Assembly: GCA_002404095.1 (NCBI GenBank)
Contig: DHJA01000299.1
Coordinates: 1,213 to 7,401, forward strand
DNA: 6,189 nt
Direction: 5' to 3'
Origin: Planctomycetaceae bacterium UBA4732
GTDB lineage: Bacteria > Planctomycetota > Planctomycetia > Gemmatales > Gemmataceae
The notes beneath the pieces were generated by a model. That model worked only from the letters and a program-made list of their open reading frames with translations, was not told the origin of the DNA and did not search any database. Made by a program: the position numbers and the translations under genes. Below are positions 1 through 6,189 of this stretch, piece by piece (the stretch's first letter is position 1; each line of letters begins with the position of its first letter).

Positions 1-31
1 CCAAAATCGGGAGGGACGCCCGCCGCACCCG

Positions 32-61
32 TTGACAGCATACCCGTCGGGCTGCTAGTTT
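32..61 (+). promoter_or_regulatory. Candidate sigma70-type promoter for the 126-1445 gene
   Basis: A perfect TTGACA -35 box is at 32-37. After an 18-base spacer comes TAGTTT at 56-61, which matches only three of six -10 consensus bases but is preceded by TG one base upstream (53-54), an extended -10 arrangement. Transcription would begin near 68, leaving a leader of about 58 nt before the ATG at 126. The weak -10 box makes this a candidate only. Nothing else recognisable is seen in 1-125. Confidence 0.35.
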
Positions 62-125
62 CTGATAAGGGCCGTTACCCCTCTGATCGCTCAATCGCAA
101 CAAATCCACTCCCGAGGCCGCATCC

Positions 126-1445
126 ATGACTCGACGCGCGTTCCGCTTATCCCTTCTCTCGACCGTCTTCATTCTTTTCGTCGCGGTCCCCGGCGCCTTG
201 CGTGCGCTGGACGGCCCCGATGTACTGCCGACCGACGGCCAAGAGAGTCTCAAGATGGAATATGGCAAGTGGAACGGCGTATGGACCAAGCTGCTCAACG
301 GCAGCGAGGTTGCCGATCCCACCAACCCGCAACACCAGCAGGTGATCGACGCGGCCGCCAAGTGGGCCGCTTATCGGCTGACGTGGGGCTTCGAGAAAGA
401 CCCCGGAAAAATCAACGACCTTTTCCATGAGTTCAACAACACCCTCGAATCGCTTCACAATGGCAAAGAAAAAACCCAAAAGGTTAGCGAACTGTTCATC
501 AAACAAGTGATCGCCCACGCCTCGGAGGTGATGAATACAAAGAAAGCGGTCTGGCGCCTCAACGGCGCCCGCCTTCTGGCCCGCATCGCCGAACAGGGGC
601 CGAACGAGACGCAAGCCGACGTACTCACCCGGCTGGCGGGAACCAACGCGGCCTCCCTGGCCGACGCGCTGACGGCGGCGATCAAAGACCCCGCCCAGAT
701 TGACGCCGTGAAGTATTGGGACTTCCGCAGTCTGCGTAATCTGCTGGCGCTGCCCCAGCAGAAGGCGCCCCTGCTGCCGCGCGCCAATGAGGAAGCCGCG
801 CTGGAGGCGGTGGTCAAATTTCTTCAAGACCGCAACAAAGACTTCCCGCCCGGTACGCCCGCGGACCAGATCGACGGCTTCCGCATGGTGCGGCGCGAGG
901 CCATAGCGGCGCTGGCCCAGAGCCGTTATCCGACGCTGGCCGACAAAAGCCGGCCGACGTGGTTGCTTTTGAAGATAGCAGTGCGGGACGGCATCCTGCC
1001 GGAACCGCGCCTGGACGAGCGCGTCGAAGCGGCAATCGGCGTCGCCCATGCCCAGCCGGCCTTGGACAAAGATTACCAGCCCGCCTACGCCGCACATCAG
1101 TTAGGACTATTCGCGGCGGATTTCGCGGCCCATTACGCCCAGTGGAAACAAGGGTCCACGGCCGAAGCGTTCATGCCGTGGAAAGTGGACGCCAGCCGGC
1201 TGATCGAGGCGCTGGAGCAAATGAAGGCGCAAACGAAGGACGCGCACACGGCTAAAGTAGTGGACGAAAGCGTTAAACTCCTGGCGGGCATCGAAAAAGC
1301 GTTGGCGGCGAACCCGTTCGCGCTCGAACAATTATTGAAGAGCGAACCTTCACCGAGTTCGGAACTCTACAAAGGCGACGCCGCCTCGGTCGTCAAGCCG
1401 GCCAGCCGGAAAGACGCCGCCCCGCCGGAAAAGCCTGAAAAGTAG
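126..1445 (+). CDS. Secreted, helix-rich protein of unknown function
   Basis: I do not recognise this 439-residue protein. Residues 1-27 look like a Sec signal peptide: basic MTRR, a hydrophobic stretch at about 8-22, and a plausible cleavage site after Ala-Leu-Arg-Ala at 24-27. The mature protein is therefore probably periplasmic or cell-surface. The rest is Ala/Leu-rich and predicted by eye to be mostly amphipathic helices, with HEAT-like helical pairs around 141-157, 254-272 and 297-340, so an alpha-solenoid fold is possible. No catalytic motif, cysteine cluster or heme motif is visible. The tail (about 407-439) is polar and rich in Pro, Lys and Ser, and looks disordered. The ATG at 126 has a modest GAGG at 114-117, eight bases upstream, and begins a good signal peptide, which supports this start. 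The TAG stop lies inside the 1442-1498 inverted repeat. It is 78 bases upstream of the transporter genes on the same strand, so co-transcription is possible, but a role in uptake is unproven. Confidence 0.8.
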   Translation: MTRRAFRLSLLSTVFILFVAVPGALRALDGPDVLPTDGQESLKMEYGKWNGVWTKLLNGSEVADPTNPQHQQVIDAAAKWAAYRLTWGFEKDPGKINDLFHEFNNTLESLHNGKEKTQKVSELFIKQVIAHASEVMNTKKAVWRLNGARLLARIAEQGPNETQADVLTRLAGTNAASLADALTAAIKDPAQIDAVKYWDFRSLRNLLALPQQKAPLLPRANEEAALEAVVKFLQDRNKDFPPGTPADQIDGFRMVRREAIAALAQSRYPTLADKSRPTWLLLKIAVRDGILPEPRLDERVEAAIGVAHAQPALDKDYQPAYAAHQLGLFAADFAAHYAQWKQGSTAEAFMPWKVDASRLIEALEQMKAQTKDAHTAKVVDESVKLLAGIEKALAANPFALEQLLKSEPSPSSELYKGDAASVVKPASRKDAAPPEKPEK

Positions 1446-1498
1446 GGGCGGGGTTTCCCCGCCCTTGGCGTCACAGGGCGGGGAAACCCCGCCCCTAC
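1442..1498. repeat. 24-bp perfect inverted repeat, GC-rich intergenic element
   Basis: The arms 1442-1465 and 1475-1498 are perfectly complementary over 24 bp, separated by a 9-base loop (1466-1474). Each arm is also a small hairpin on its own: GGGCGGGG/CCCCGCCC stems with a TTT or AAA loop at 1446-1464 and 1476-1494. The element can thus fold as one long hairpin or as two short ones. Its left edge contains the TAG stop of the upstream gene (1443-1445), and it ends 25 bases before the next ATG. No T-tract follows, so it does not look like a standard intrinsic terminator. From memory, palindromes starting GTAGGGGCGGGG recur in intergenic regions of several GC-rich phyla, so a dispersed repeat is likely. 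Confidence 0.85.
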
Positions 1499-1523
1499 CC
1501 CTATTAGTCAACGGAGCCTCTCC

Positions 1524-2606
1524 ATGAAAGTGCGAACCTTCGCCGCGTTGGCCGTCGCCGTCGCCTTGGCGGCGTCCGGCTGCGGCCCCGCGACCTCTTA
1601 CAAGTACCGAATCGCCGTTATCCCCAAAGGTCTGACCCACGAATTCTGGCAGTCCATCCATCGCGGCGCCGACCGCGCCGCCGCCGACCTTGGCAAACAA
1701 GGTGTTGCCGTCGAGATTCTCTGGGACGGCCCCGCCAAGGAGAACGACTCGTCGGAACAAATCAAACTCATCGAGACCAAAGCCGGCATGGGCATCAACG
1801 GCTTGGTTCTCGCGCCGCAGGACAGCTTGCAGATGGTCAAGCCCGTGCAACAGGTCGTCGCGAAAAGCATTCCCGTCGTCATCATCGACTCCGGCCTCGA
1901 TAAGGAGGCGTTGGCGAAAAACCCCGACCTCATCGTCAAGTACGTCGCCACCGACAACTACCACGGCGGGCAGCTCGCCGCCGAACGTCTGCTTAAAGTG
2001 CTGAACGACGCGGGGATCCAGGACCAGAAGATCGTACTGTTCCGTTACGCGGCCGGCTCCGAAAGCACCGAGCAGCGCGAGAACGGCTTCAAGGACGCCA
2101 TTGATAAAGCCATCGCCGACCCTAAGCCGGGGGGTCCGACAATCAGCTGGCTTTCGGACAATCAGTACGCCGGGGCCACGGTAAGCGACGCCGAAAAGAC
2201 GGCCGGGCCGCTCCTGAGCGGCTTCCGCGATCAAGAGGGCGTCGGCATCTTCGCCGTCAACGAGTCGGCCGCGACCGGGATGCTCAACAGCATGAAGACC
2301 TTGGGCCTGACCAAGAAGTTCAAGTACGTCGGTTTTGACTCGTCGGTGCAGCTGCTCGGCGCCGTGCGCGACGGTGAAGTGGATGGACTGGTGGTACAAG
2401 ACCCTTATAAGATGGGTTATATAGCTTTATGGACGCTGGTGCATAGCCTGGAAAACTACGACGTATCGGAAGGGGGCAAGACCCTCAGCACCGGAGAATA
2501 CGTTGTGACGCGCGAGAATCTGGACGATCCCAAGACCAAGGAACTGATTTCGCCTGAGTTGCAGCCCAATCGTATCATCATGCCGCCTGAGTATAAGAAG
2601 CATTAA
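1524..2606 (+). CDS. Sugar ABC transporter substrate-binding lipoprotein (RbsB-like, periplasmic-binding family 4)
   Basis: This is the extracytoplasmic solute receptor of a CUT2-type ABC importer, 360 residues. Residues 1-20 form a lipoprotein signal ending in the lipobox Ala-Ser-Gly-Cys, with Cys20 as the predicted lipidated residue. The first lobe begins at about 29 (RIAVIPKGLTHEFW). Aromatic residues Phe41-Trp42 sit where RbsB carries its sugar-stacking Phe pair. Other positions that align by eye with RbsB ligand contacts are Asp122, Arg185, Asn246 (in FAVNES), Asp272 (in GFDSS) and Gln292 (in VVQDPYKMG). The RbsB Arg after the Asp is Ser123 here, so the ligand may not be ribose. Length is somewhat greater than E. 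coli RbsB (about 296), mainly from inserts near 121-140 and 196-232. ATG at 1524 has GGAG at 1513-1516, seven bases away, and starts the lipoprotein signal. The ATPase and permease genes follow on the same strand. The substrate is unknown. Confidence 0.93.
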   Translation: MKVRTFAALAVAVALAASGCGPATSYKYRIAVIPKGLTHEFWQSIHRGADRAAADLGKQGVAVEILWDGPAKENDSSEQIKLIETKAGMGINGLVLAPQDSLQMVKPVQQVVAKSIPVVIIDSGLDKEALAKNPDLIVKYVATDNYHGGQLAAERLLKVLNDAGIQDQKIVLFRYAAGSESTEQRENGFKDAIDKAIADPKPGGPTISWLSDNQYAGATVSDAEKTAGPLLSGFRDQEGVGIFAVNESAATGMLNSMKTLGLTKKFKYVGFDSSVQLLGAVRDGEVDGLVVQDPYKMGYIALWTLVHSLENYDVSEGGKTLSTGEYVVTRENLDDPKTKELISPELQPNRIIMPPEYKKH

Positions 2607-2610
2607 CTTT

Positions 2611-2673
2611 ACAAGCCCTGAGCGCAAGCGAGGGGGGGTTCGACAAACCCCCTCGCTTGCGCTCAGGGCTTGT
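2611..2673. repeat. 26-bp perfect inverted repeat between binding-protein and ATPase genes
   Basis: The arms 2611-2636 and 2648-2673 pair perfectly over 26 bp around an 11-base loop (2637-2647), with a run of seven G on the loop side of the left arm. The element starts four bases after the TAA of the binding-protein gene and ends 35 bases before the GTG of the ATPase gene. The arm contains AGCGCAAGCGAGGGGG. From memory, AGCGCAAGCGAG-type palindromes are scattered widely in planctomycete genomes, where they generate spurious translations such as SPERKRG and PSLALRA. In RNA it would form a very stable stem, but no U-tract follows, so it is not a classic terminator. It may instead protect the upstream message, as REP elements do in malE-malF. 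Confidence 0.87.
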
Positions 2674-2697
2674 GTATTGAGAATACTTTTCAGCGCC

Positions 2698-2702
2698 AGG
2701 AA
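2698..2702 (+). promoter_or_regulatory. Ribosome binding site fixing the ATPase start
   Basis: AGGAA lies six bases upstream of the GTG at 2709. An in-frame TTG at 2670 would add 13 residues, but it falls inside the inverted repeat and lacks a Shine-Dalgarno sequence. An in-frame ATG at 2733 is also possible but would leave the protein starting almost at the first NBD strand. The site therefore favours GTG 2709. Confidence 0.65.
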
Positions 2703-2708
2703 CCAACC

Positions 2709-4212
<1,504 letters not shown>

Positions 4213-4214
<2 letters not shown>

Positions 4215-4217
4215 GAG
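4213..4217 (+). promoter_or_regulatory. Ribosome binding site fixing the permease start
   Basis: AGGAG overlaps the TAG stop of the ATPase gene (4212-4214) and lies 11 bases before the ATG at 4229. An in-frame ATG at 4172 would add 19 Gly-rich residues inside the ATPase gene and has no such site, so 4229 is preferred. The overlap of stop and Shine-Dalgarno suggests translational coupling of ATPase and permease. Confidence 0.7.
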
Positions 4218-4228
4218 AAACGTCCGCG

Positions 4229-5269
4229 ATGAGCGACAAAGGCGATGCCGTAAAGAGTCAAACTGAACCGCCGCGCCAGGCGTTCCGCCTGCCCGCTGAG
4301 ATCGGGCCGCTGCTCGGACTGCTCGGCGTCTTCGCGCTATTCCTGATCTTGCTGGCGTGGGGCGGCCAGGTTCGCAGCTTCCTGAGCCTTTACAATCTCC
4401 AGCTCTTGATGCACCAGAACGCCATCCATGCGGTCGTGGTGATCGGCGCCTTGTTGGTTATTATCAGCGGCGGCATCGACTTGTCGGTCGGCTCCGTGGC
4501 GGCGCTGGCGGCGGTATCCACCGCCCTCGCCTATAAACATACGCTGGCCGCCACCGGCTCCGCGGAGTGGGCCAGCGTTGCCGCCGTCGCGGCGGGAGTC
4601 GGGGCCGGCGGCCTATGCGGGTTGGTCAACGGCCTGACGATTTCCTGGCTGCGCCTAACGCCTTTCGTGGCGACCCTGGGCATGTTGAGCATAGCGCGTG
4701 GCGTGGCCTTTTGGCTCTCGGATCGCAGCCAGGTTCGGCCGACGGGGACGATGCCGGCCTGGGTGGATTCCCTACAAGAGGCGCGGCATAAGATTCTGTT
4801 CTTCGACCCCGGCGTCTGGAGCGCGTTGCTGCTGGCGGTGGGCGCGGTGGTCCTGCTGCGCTTCACGGTCTTCGGCCGCTACTGTTACGCCATCGGCTCC
4901 AACGAGGCAACGGCGCGCCTGTGCGGCGTCCGCGTCGAGCGGAACAAGGTCATAATCTACACCCTGGCCGGTCTACTGACGGGGTGGGCGGGCATACTGG
5001 CGTTCGCGCAGGCCAGCGGCAGCGGCGACCCGACGGTGCAGGTCGGCTTGGAGTTGGACGTGATCGCGGCGGCGGTGGTCGGCGGGGCCAGTCTGCGCGG
5101 CGGTCAGGGGTCGGTGGTGGGCGTCTTGCTCGGCGTCCTCATCCTGGGCGTCCTGGAGAACGGCGTCAACTCGTGCGGCGTACCGTTGGAGGTGAAATAC
5201 ATCCTGATTGGCGTGATCGTCGTGGCGAACACGGCGCTGAGTGAATGGCAGCGGCGGCGCGCGGGATAG
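4229..5269 (+). CDS. Sugar ABC transporter permease (RbsC-like, BPD_transp_2 family)
   Basis: This is the inner-membrane channel subunit of the importer, 346 residues, close to the usual 320-350. A polar cytoplasmic N-terminus (1-25) precedes hydrophobic segments at about 26-45, 64-80, 88-102, 115-137, 143-163, 195-212, 240-260, 276-286, 295-312 and 322-337. Family hallmarks are GGIDLSVGS at 81-89, NGL...LRLTPFVATLGM at 134-152 followed by ARG, the cytoplasmic loop GRYCYAIGSNEATARLCGV at 216-234 that should contact the ATPase, and the VGGASLRGGQGSVVG stretch at 284-298. There is one permease gene, so it probably works as a homodimer, as in the ribose system. It follows the ATPase gene by 14 bases with AGGAG in the junction. 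The basic tail QRRRAG is expected on the cytoplasmic side. The transported compound cannot be read from this sequence. Confidence 0.93.
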   Translation: MSDKGDAVKSQTEPPRQAFRLPAEIGPLLGLLGVFALFLILLAWGGQVRSFLSLYNLQLLMHQNAIHAVVVIGALLVIISGGIDLSVGSVAALAAVSTALAYKHTLAATGSAEWASVAAVAAGVGAGGLCGLVNGLTISWLRLTPFVATLGMLSIARGVAFWLSDRSQVRPTGTMPAWVDSLQEARHKILFFDPGVWSALLLAVGAVVLLRFTVFGRYCYAIGSNEATARLCGVRVERNKVIIYTLAGLLTGWAGILAFAQASGSGDPTVQVGLELDVIAAAVVGGASLRGGQGSVVGVLLGVLILGVLENGVNSCGVPLEVKYILIGVIVVANTALSEWQRRRAG

Positions 5270-5279
5270 GGTGGCGCAG

Positions 5280-5321
5280 AAAAAACCCCGCTGAACGTCC
5301 CGTAAAGGTCGGACAGCGGGG
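5280..5321 (-). terminator. Intrinsic terminator reading leftward
   Basis: CCCCGCTG at 5286-5293 is complementary to CAGCGGGG at 5314-5321, giving an 8-bp GC-rich stem with a 20-base loop. A short inner stem (5311-5313 with 5298-5300) can extend it. Six A at 5280-5285 on the + strand become a U6 tail directly after the hairpin in minus-strand RNA, the standard intrinsic-terminator arrangement. On the + strand the hairpin is followed by CCGGAACAG with no T-tract, so it is a poor terminator for the transporter operon. It sits 10 bases after the permease stop. Confidence 0.7.
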
Positions 5322-5347
5322 CCGGAACAGAGAAGAGGCCGAATGAT
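5280..5347 (-). ncRNA. Candidate small RNA, about 68 nt, antisense orientation
   Basis: A start point near 5347 is expected from the minus-strand promoter at 5355-5382, and the U-tailed hairpin ends at 5280. The transcript would be a leader of about 25 nt followed by the terminator hairpin. The leader contains the unpaired-looking pyrimidine run CCUCUUCUCU (complement of 5329-5338), which could pair with purine-rich Shine-Dalgarno regions. No ORF is evident in it. It matches no RNA family I recognise. The claim rests on motif arrangement only, and the unit could be a promoter-terminator coincidence. Confidence 0.35.
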
Positions 5348-5354
5348 GGTTATG

Positions 5355-5399
5355 ATTGTAATAGGAGCTATGGGAAAGTCAAGCGGGAAAAATAAAAAA
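5355..5399 (-). promoter_or_regulatory. Minus-strand sigma70-type promoter with UP-like tract
   Basis: Read on the minus strand, TTGACT (5377-5382) and TACAAT (5355-5360) are each one mismatch from consensus and separated by 16 bases. Seven bases downstream of the -10 box is an A at 5347, a suitable start point. Upstream, TTTTTTATTTTT (5388-5399) would lie at -41 to -52, where UP elements bind the RNA polymerase alpha subunit. Such an A/T tract stands out in this GC-rich DNA. No minus-strand gene follows, only the leftward terminator. Confidence 0.5.
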
Positions 5400-5443
5400 G
5401 GCGCTCTGGCTCCCCGCTCCCCTACACCGAACAGCGGGCTTCC

Positions 5444-5488
5444 ATAAGACCTATAGGGCCTATAAGTCCTATAAGACCTATACGACTT
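5444..5488. repeat. Five tandem copies of a 9-bp repeat
   Basis: Five consecutive 9-bp units start at 5444, 5453, 5462, 5471 and 5480: ATAAGACCT, ATAGGGCCT, ATAAGTCCT, ATAAGACCT and ATACGACTT. Copies 1 and 4 are identical and the last is the most divergent. The units share ATA at the start and CCT (CTT in the last) at the end, and they create short palindromes such as CCTATAGG. They also create several TATAAG or TATAGG hexamers that resemble -10 boxes. The array ends 37 bases before the cytochrome ATG. From memory, 9-bp arrays of this type occur in other intergenic regions of planctomycetes and environmental genomes, so a dispersed repeat is likely. Confidence 0.75.
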
Positions 5489-5525
5489 TAGTCTCTTTCC
5501 CATTCTCAACCCTGGAGTCGCACAC

Positions 5526-6122
5526 ATGAGAAGACACGCATGGTTGTTGCCGGCCGTCGGCGCTTTGGCGCTGGGCGTGAGCGTCCTGGCCGTCGCCCGC
5601 GGACGGGACAAGGACGACGAAGCCGACAAGCTCAAGGCCGCCGCCGCGGCCGCCCCGGACGTGCAGAAGTTGGCCGACGCGGCCGGCGACCCGGCAGCGC
5701 TGAAAAAGGAAGCCGCCGTGATTTCCGCCAAGGACGAGTTATTGCCGATCATGTGGTCGTTCAAGCCGCGCGCCAAGGGCGGCCTCGGCGTCGGCGCCAA
5801 AGGCGAGGGCATTGAGCTGAAACTGATCGGCCTGGGCAAAAAGGTACTTCCCGCGAATGACTTGACCGCGCAGGGCGCCGACCTGAAACGCATGGCCGAG
5901 GTGACGCGCGGCATCGCTGAGGTGACGCCGAGCTATGCCGGCAAGTTCACCAAGACGCCGGCGGAAGCGAAGGAGTGGAAGGGCTACGCCGAGGACATGA
6001 AGAAGGCTTCGGACGACCTGCTCGCGGCCGTCAAGGCGAACAACGGTAAGAGTATCAAGGATGTGACCAACCATCTCAACGCGAGCTGCAACGACTGTCA
6101 CACGAAGTTCCGCGACAACTGA
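5526..6122 (+). CDS. Exported c-type cytochrome, class II-like (single C-terminal CxxCH)
   Basis: This 198-residue protein has one heme c attachment motif, CNDCH, with Cys188, Cys191 and proximal His192, only six residues from the C-terminus. Heme near the C-terminus after a helical body is the layout of class II cytochromes (cytochrome c' and c556 types, four-helix bundle). Residues 1-25 form a signal peptide or membrane anchor (MRRHAWLLP, then a hydrophobic stretch, possible cleavage after AVA at about 22-24), so heme attachment in the periplasm is expected. Helices are likely at about 31-53, 56-71, 116-131 and 144-173. The segment IMWSFKPRAKGGLGVG (75-90) holds Met76, a possible distal ligand, and a Gly-rich loop longer than in ordinary cytochrome c'. 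ATG at 5526 has GGAG at 5514-5517, eight bases upstream. It is separated from the transporter genes by 256 bases, so probably has its own transcript. Redox partner unknown. Confidence 0.85.
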   Translation: MRRHAWLLPAVGALALGVSVLAVARGRDKDDEADKLKAAAAAAPDVQKLADAAGDPAALKKEAAVISAKDELLPIMWSFKPRAKGGLGVGAKGEGIELKLIGLGKKVLPANDLTAQGADLKRMAEVTRGIAEVTPSYAGKFTKTPAEAKEWKGYAEDMKKASDDLLAAVKANNGKSIKDVTNHLNASCNDCHTKFRDN

Positions 6123-6152
6123 GCCGCGGGGCAGATGAGGCAACTCCTAAAG

Positions 6153-6188
6153 AGCCGTAGCACAAGCGGAAGTTAGCGAATCACGGCT
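6153..6188. repeat. Possible inverted repeat at the window edge
   Basis: AGCCGT (6153-6158) is complementary to ACGGCT (6183-6188) around a 24-base interior that includes CACAAGCGGAAGTTAGCG. The interior resembles the CAAGCG-type dispersed repeats seen at 2611-2673 in style but not in exact sequence. The arms are only 6 bp and the window ends one base later, so the full element cannot be judged. No T-tract follows within the window. Nothing else is seen in 6123-6189. Confidence 0.3.
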
Positions 6189-6189
6189 G

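Noticed and set aside
147..1097. Long minus-strand open frame of 316 codons opposite the secreted-protein gene
   Set aside because: It lies antisense within a gene that has a signal peptide and a Shine-Dalgarno sequence. Its translation is Arg/Gly-rich without recognisable domains, as expected for a shadow frame in GC-rich DNA.
1350..2399. Minus-strand open frame of 349 codons across the first palindrome and the binding-protein gene
   Set aside because: It runs through an intergenic palindrome and opposite a well-supported lipoprotein gene; no family motif is visible in it.
1445..2673. Idea that the two palindromes are ends of one mobile element carrying the binding-protein gene
   Set aside because: The two palindromes differ in sequence, there is no transposase and no visible target duplication, and the gene fits its ATPase and permease partners.
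2674..2690. Small hairpin GTATT-GAG-AATAC followed by TTTT before the ATPase start
   Set aside because: The 5-bp stem is AT-rich and weak, and only four T follow. It is unlikely to act as a terminator or attenuator on its own.
5413..5438. Short inverted repeat CCCGCT...AGCGGG in the intergenic region
   Set aside because: Six base pairs with a 14-base loop and no T-tract is within chance expectation for this composition.
5370..5447. Tiny + strand ORF of 25 codons (ATG 5370, TAA 5445-5447), Lys-rich start MGKSSGKNKKG
   Set aside because: AGGAG at 5363-5367 is only two bases from the ATG, too close for normal initiation. The ORF ends inside the 9-bp array, and there is no evidence of conservation.
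4973..5914. Minus-strand open frame of 313 codons over the permease end, intergenic region and cytochrome start
   Set aside because: Its middle part is translated 9-bp repeat (YRSYRTYRPYRS) and its ends are antisense to two well-supported genes.

Overview
The window looks like a GC-rich bacterial chromosome, most likely a planctomycete or a relative. That is an inference from three things: secreted Ala-rich proteins of unknown function, a class II-like c-type cytochrome with a C-terminal CxxCH, and intergenic palindromes of a kind I recall from planctomycete genomes (for example one containing AGCGCAAGCGAG). No rRNA or marker gene is present to prove the taxonomy. All five convincing genes lie on the + strand.

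Layout: 1-125 is a leader with a candidate promoter. 126-1445 encodes a secreted, mostly helical protein of unknown function. 1524-2606, 2709-4214 and 4229-5269 form a complete sugar-type (CUT2, ribose/galactose-like) ABC importer in the order binding lipoprotein, double-ATPase, permease. 5270-5525 is a 256-base intergenic region. 5526-6122 encodes a small exported c-type cytochrome. 6123-6189 is intergenic and may hold the start of another repeat.

The three transport genes should work together. The lipoprotein captures a sugar or sugar-like ligand outside the inner membrane, the permease (probably a dimer) forms the channel, and the tandem-NBD ATPase powers uptake. The substrate cannot be named: most ribose-binding-protein ligand positions are recognisable, but the Arg next to the ligand-binding Asp is Ser. 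There is no sugar kinase, isomerase or regulator in the window.

The most interesting material is between the genes. Two unrelated long perfect inverted repeats (24-bp and 26-bp arms) occupy the junctions before and after the binding-protein gene; the first also supplies the stop codon of the upstream gene. The 5270-5525 gap holds what looks like a compact minus-strand transcription unit: an A/T-rich UP-like tract, a -35/-10 pair with 16-base spacing, a pyrimidine-rich leader of about 25 nt, and a GC hairpin followed by six U. This would be an undescribed RNA of about 68 nt. The same gap holds five 9-bp tandem repeats just upstream of the cytochrome gene.
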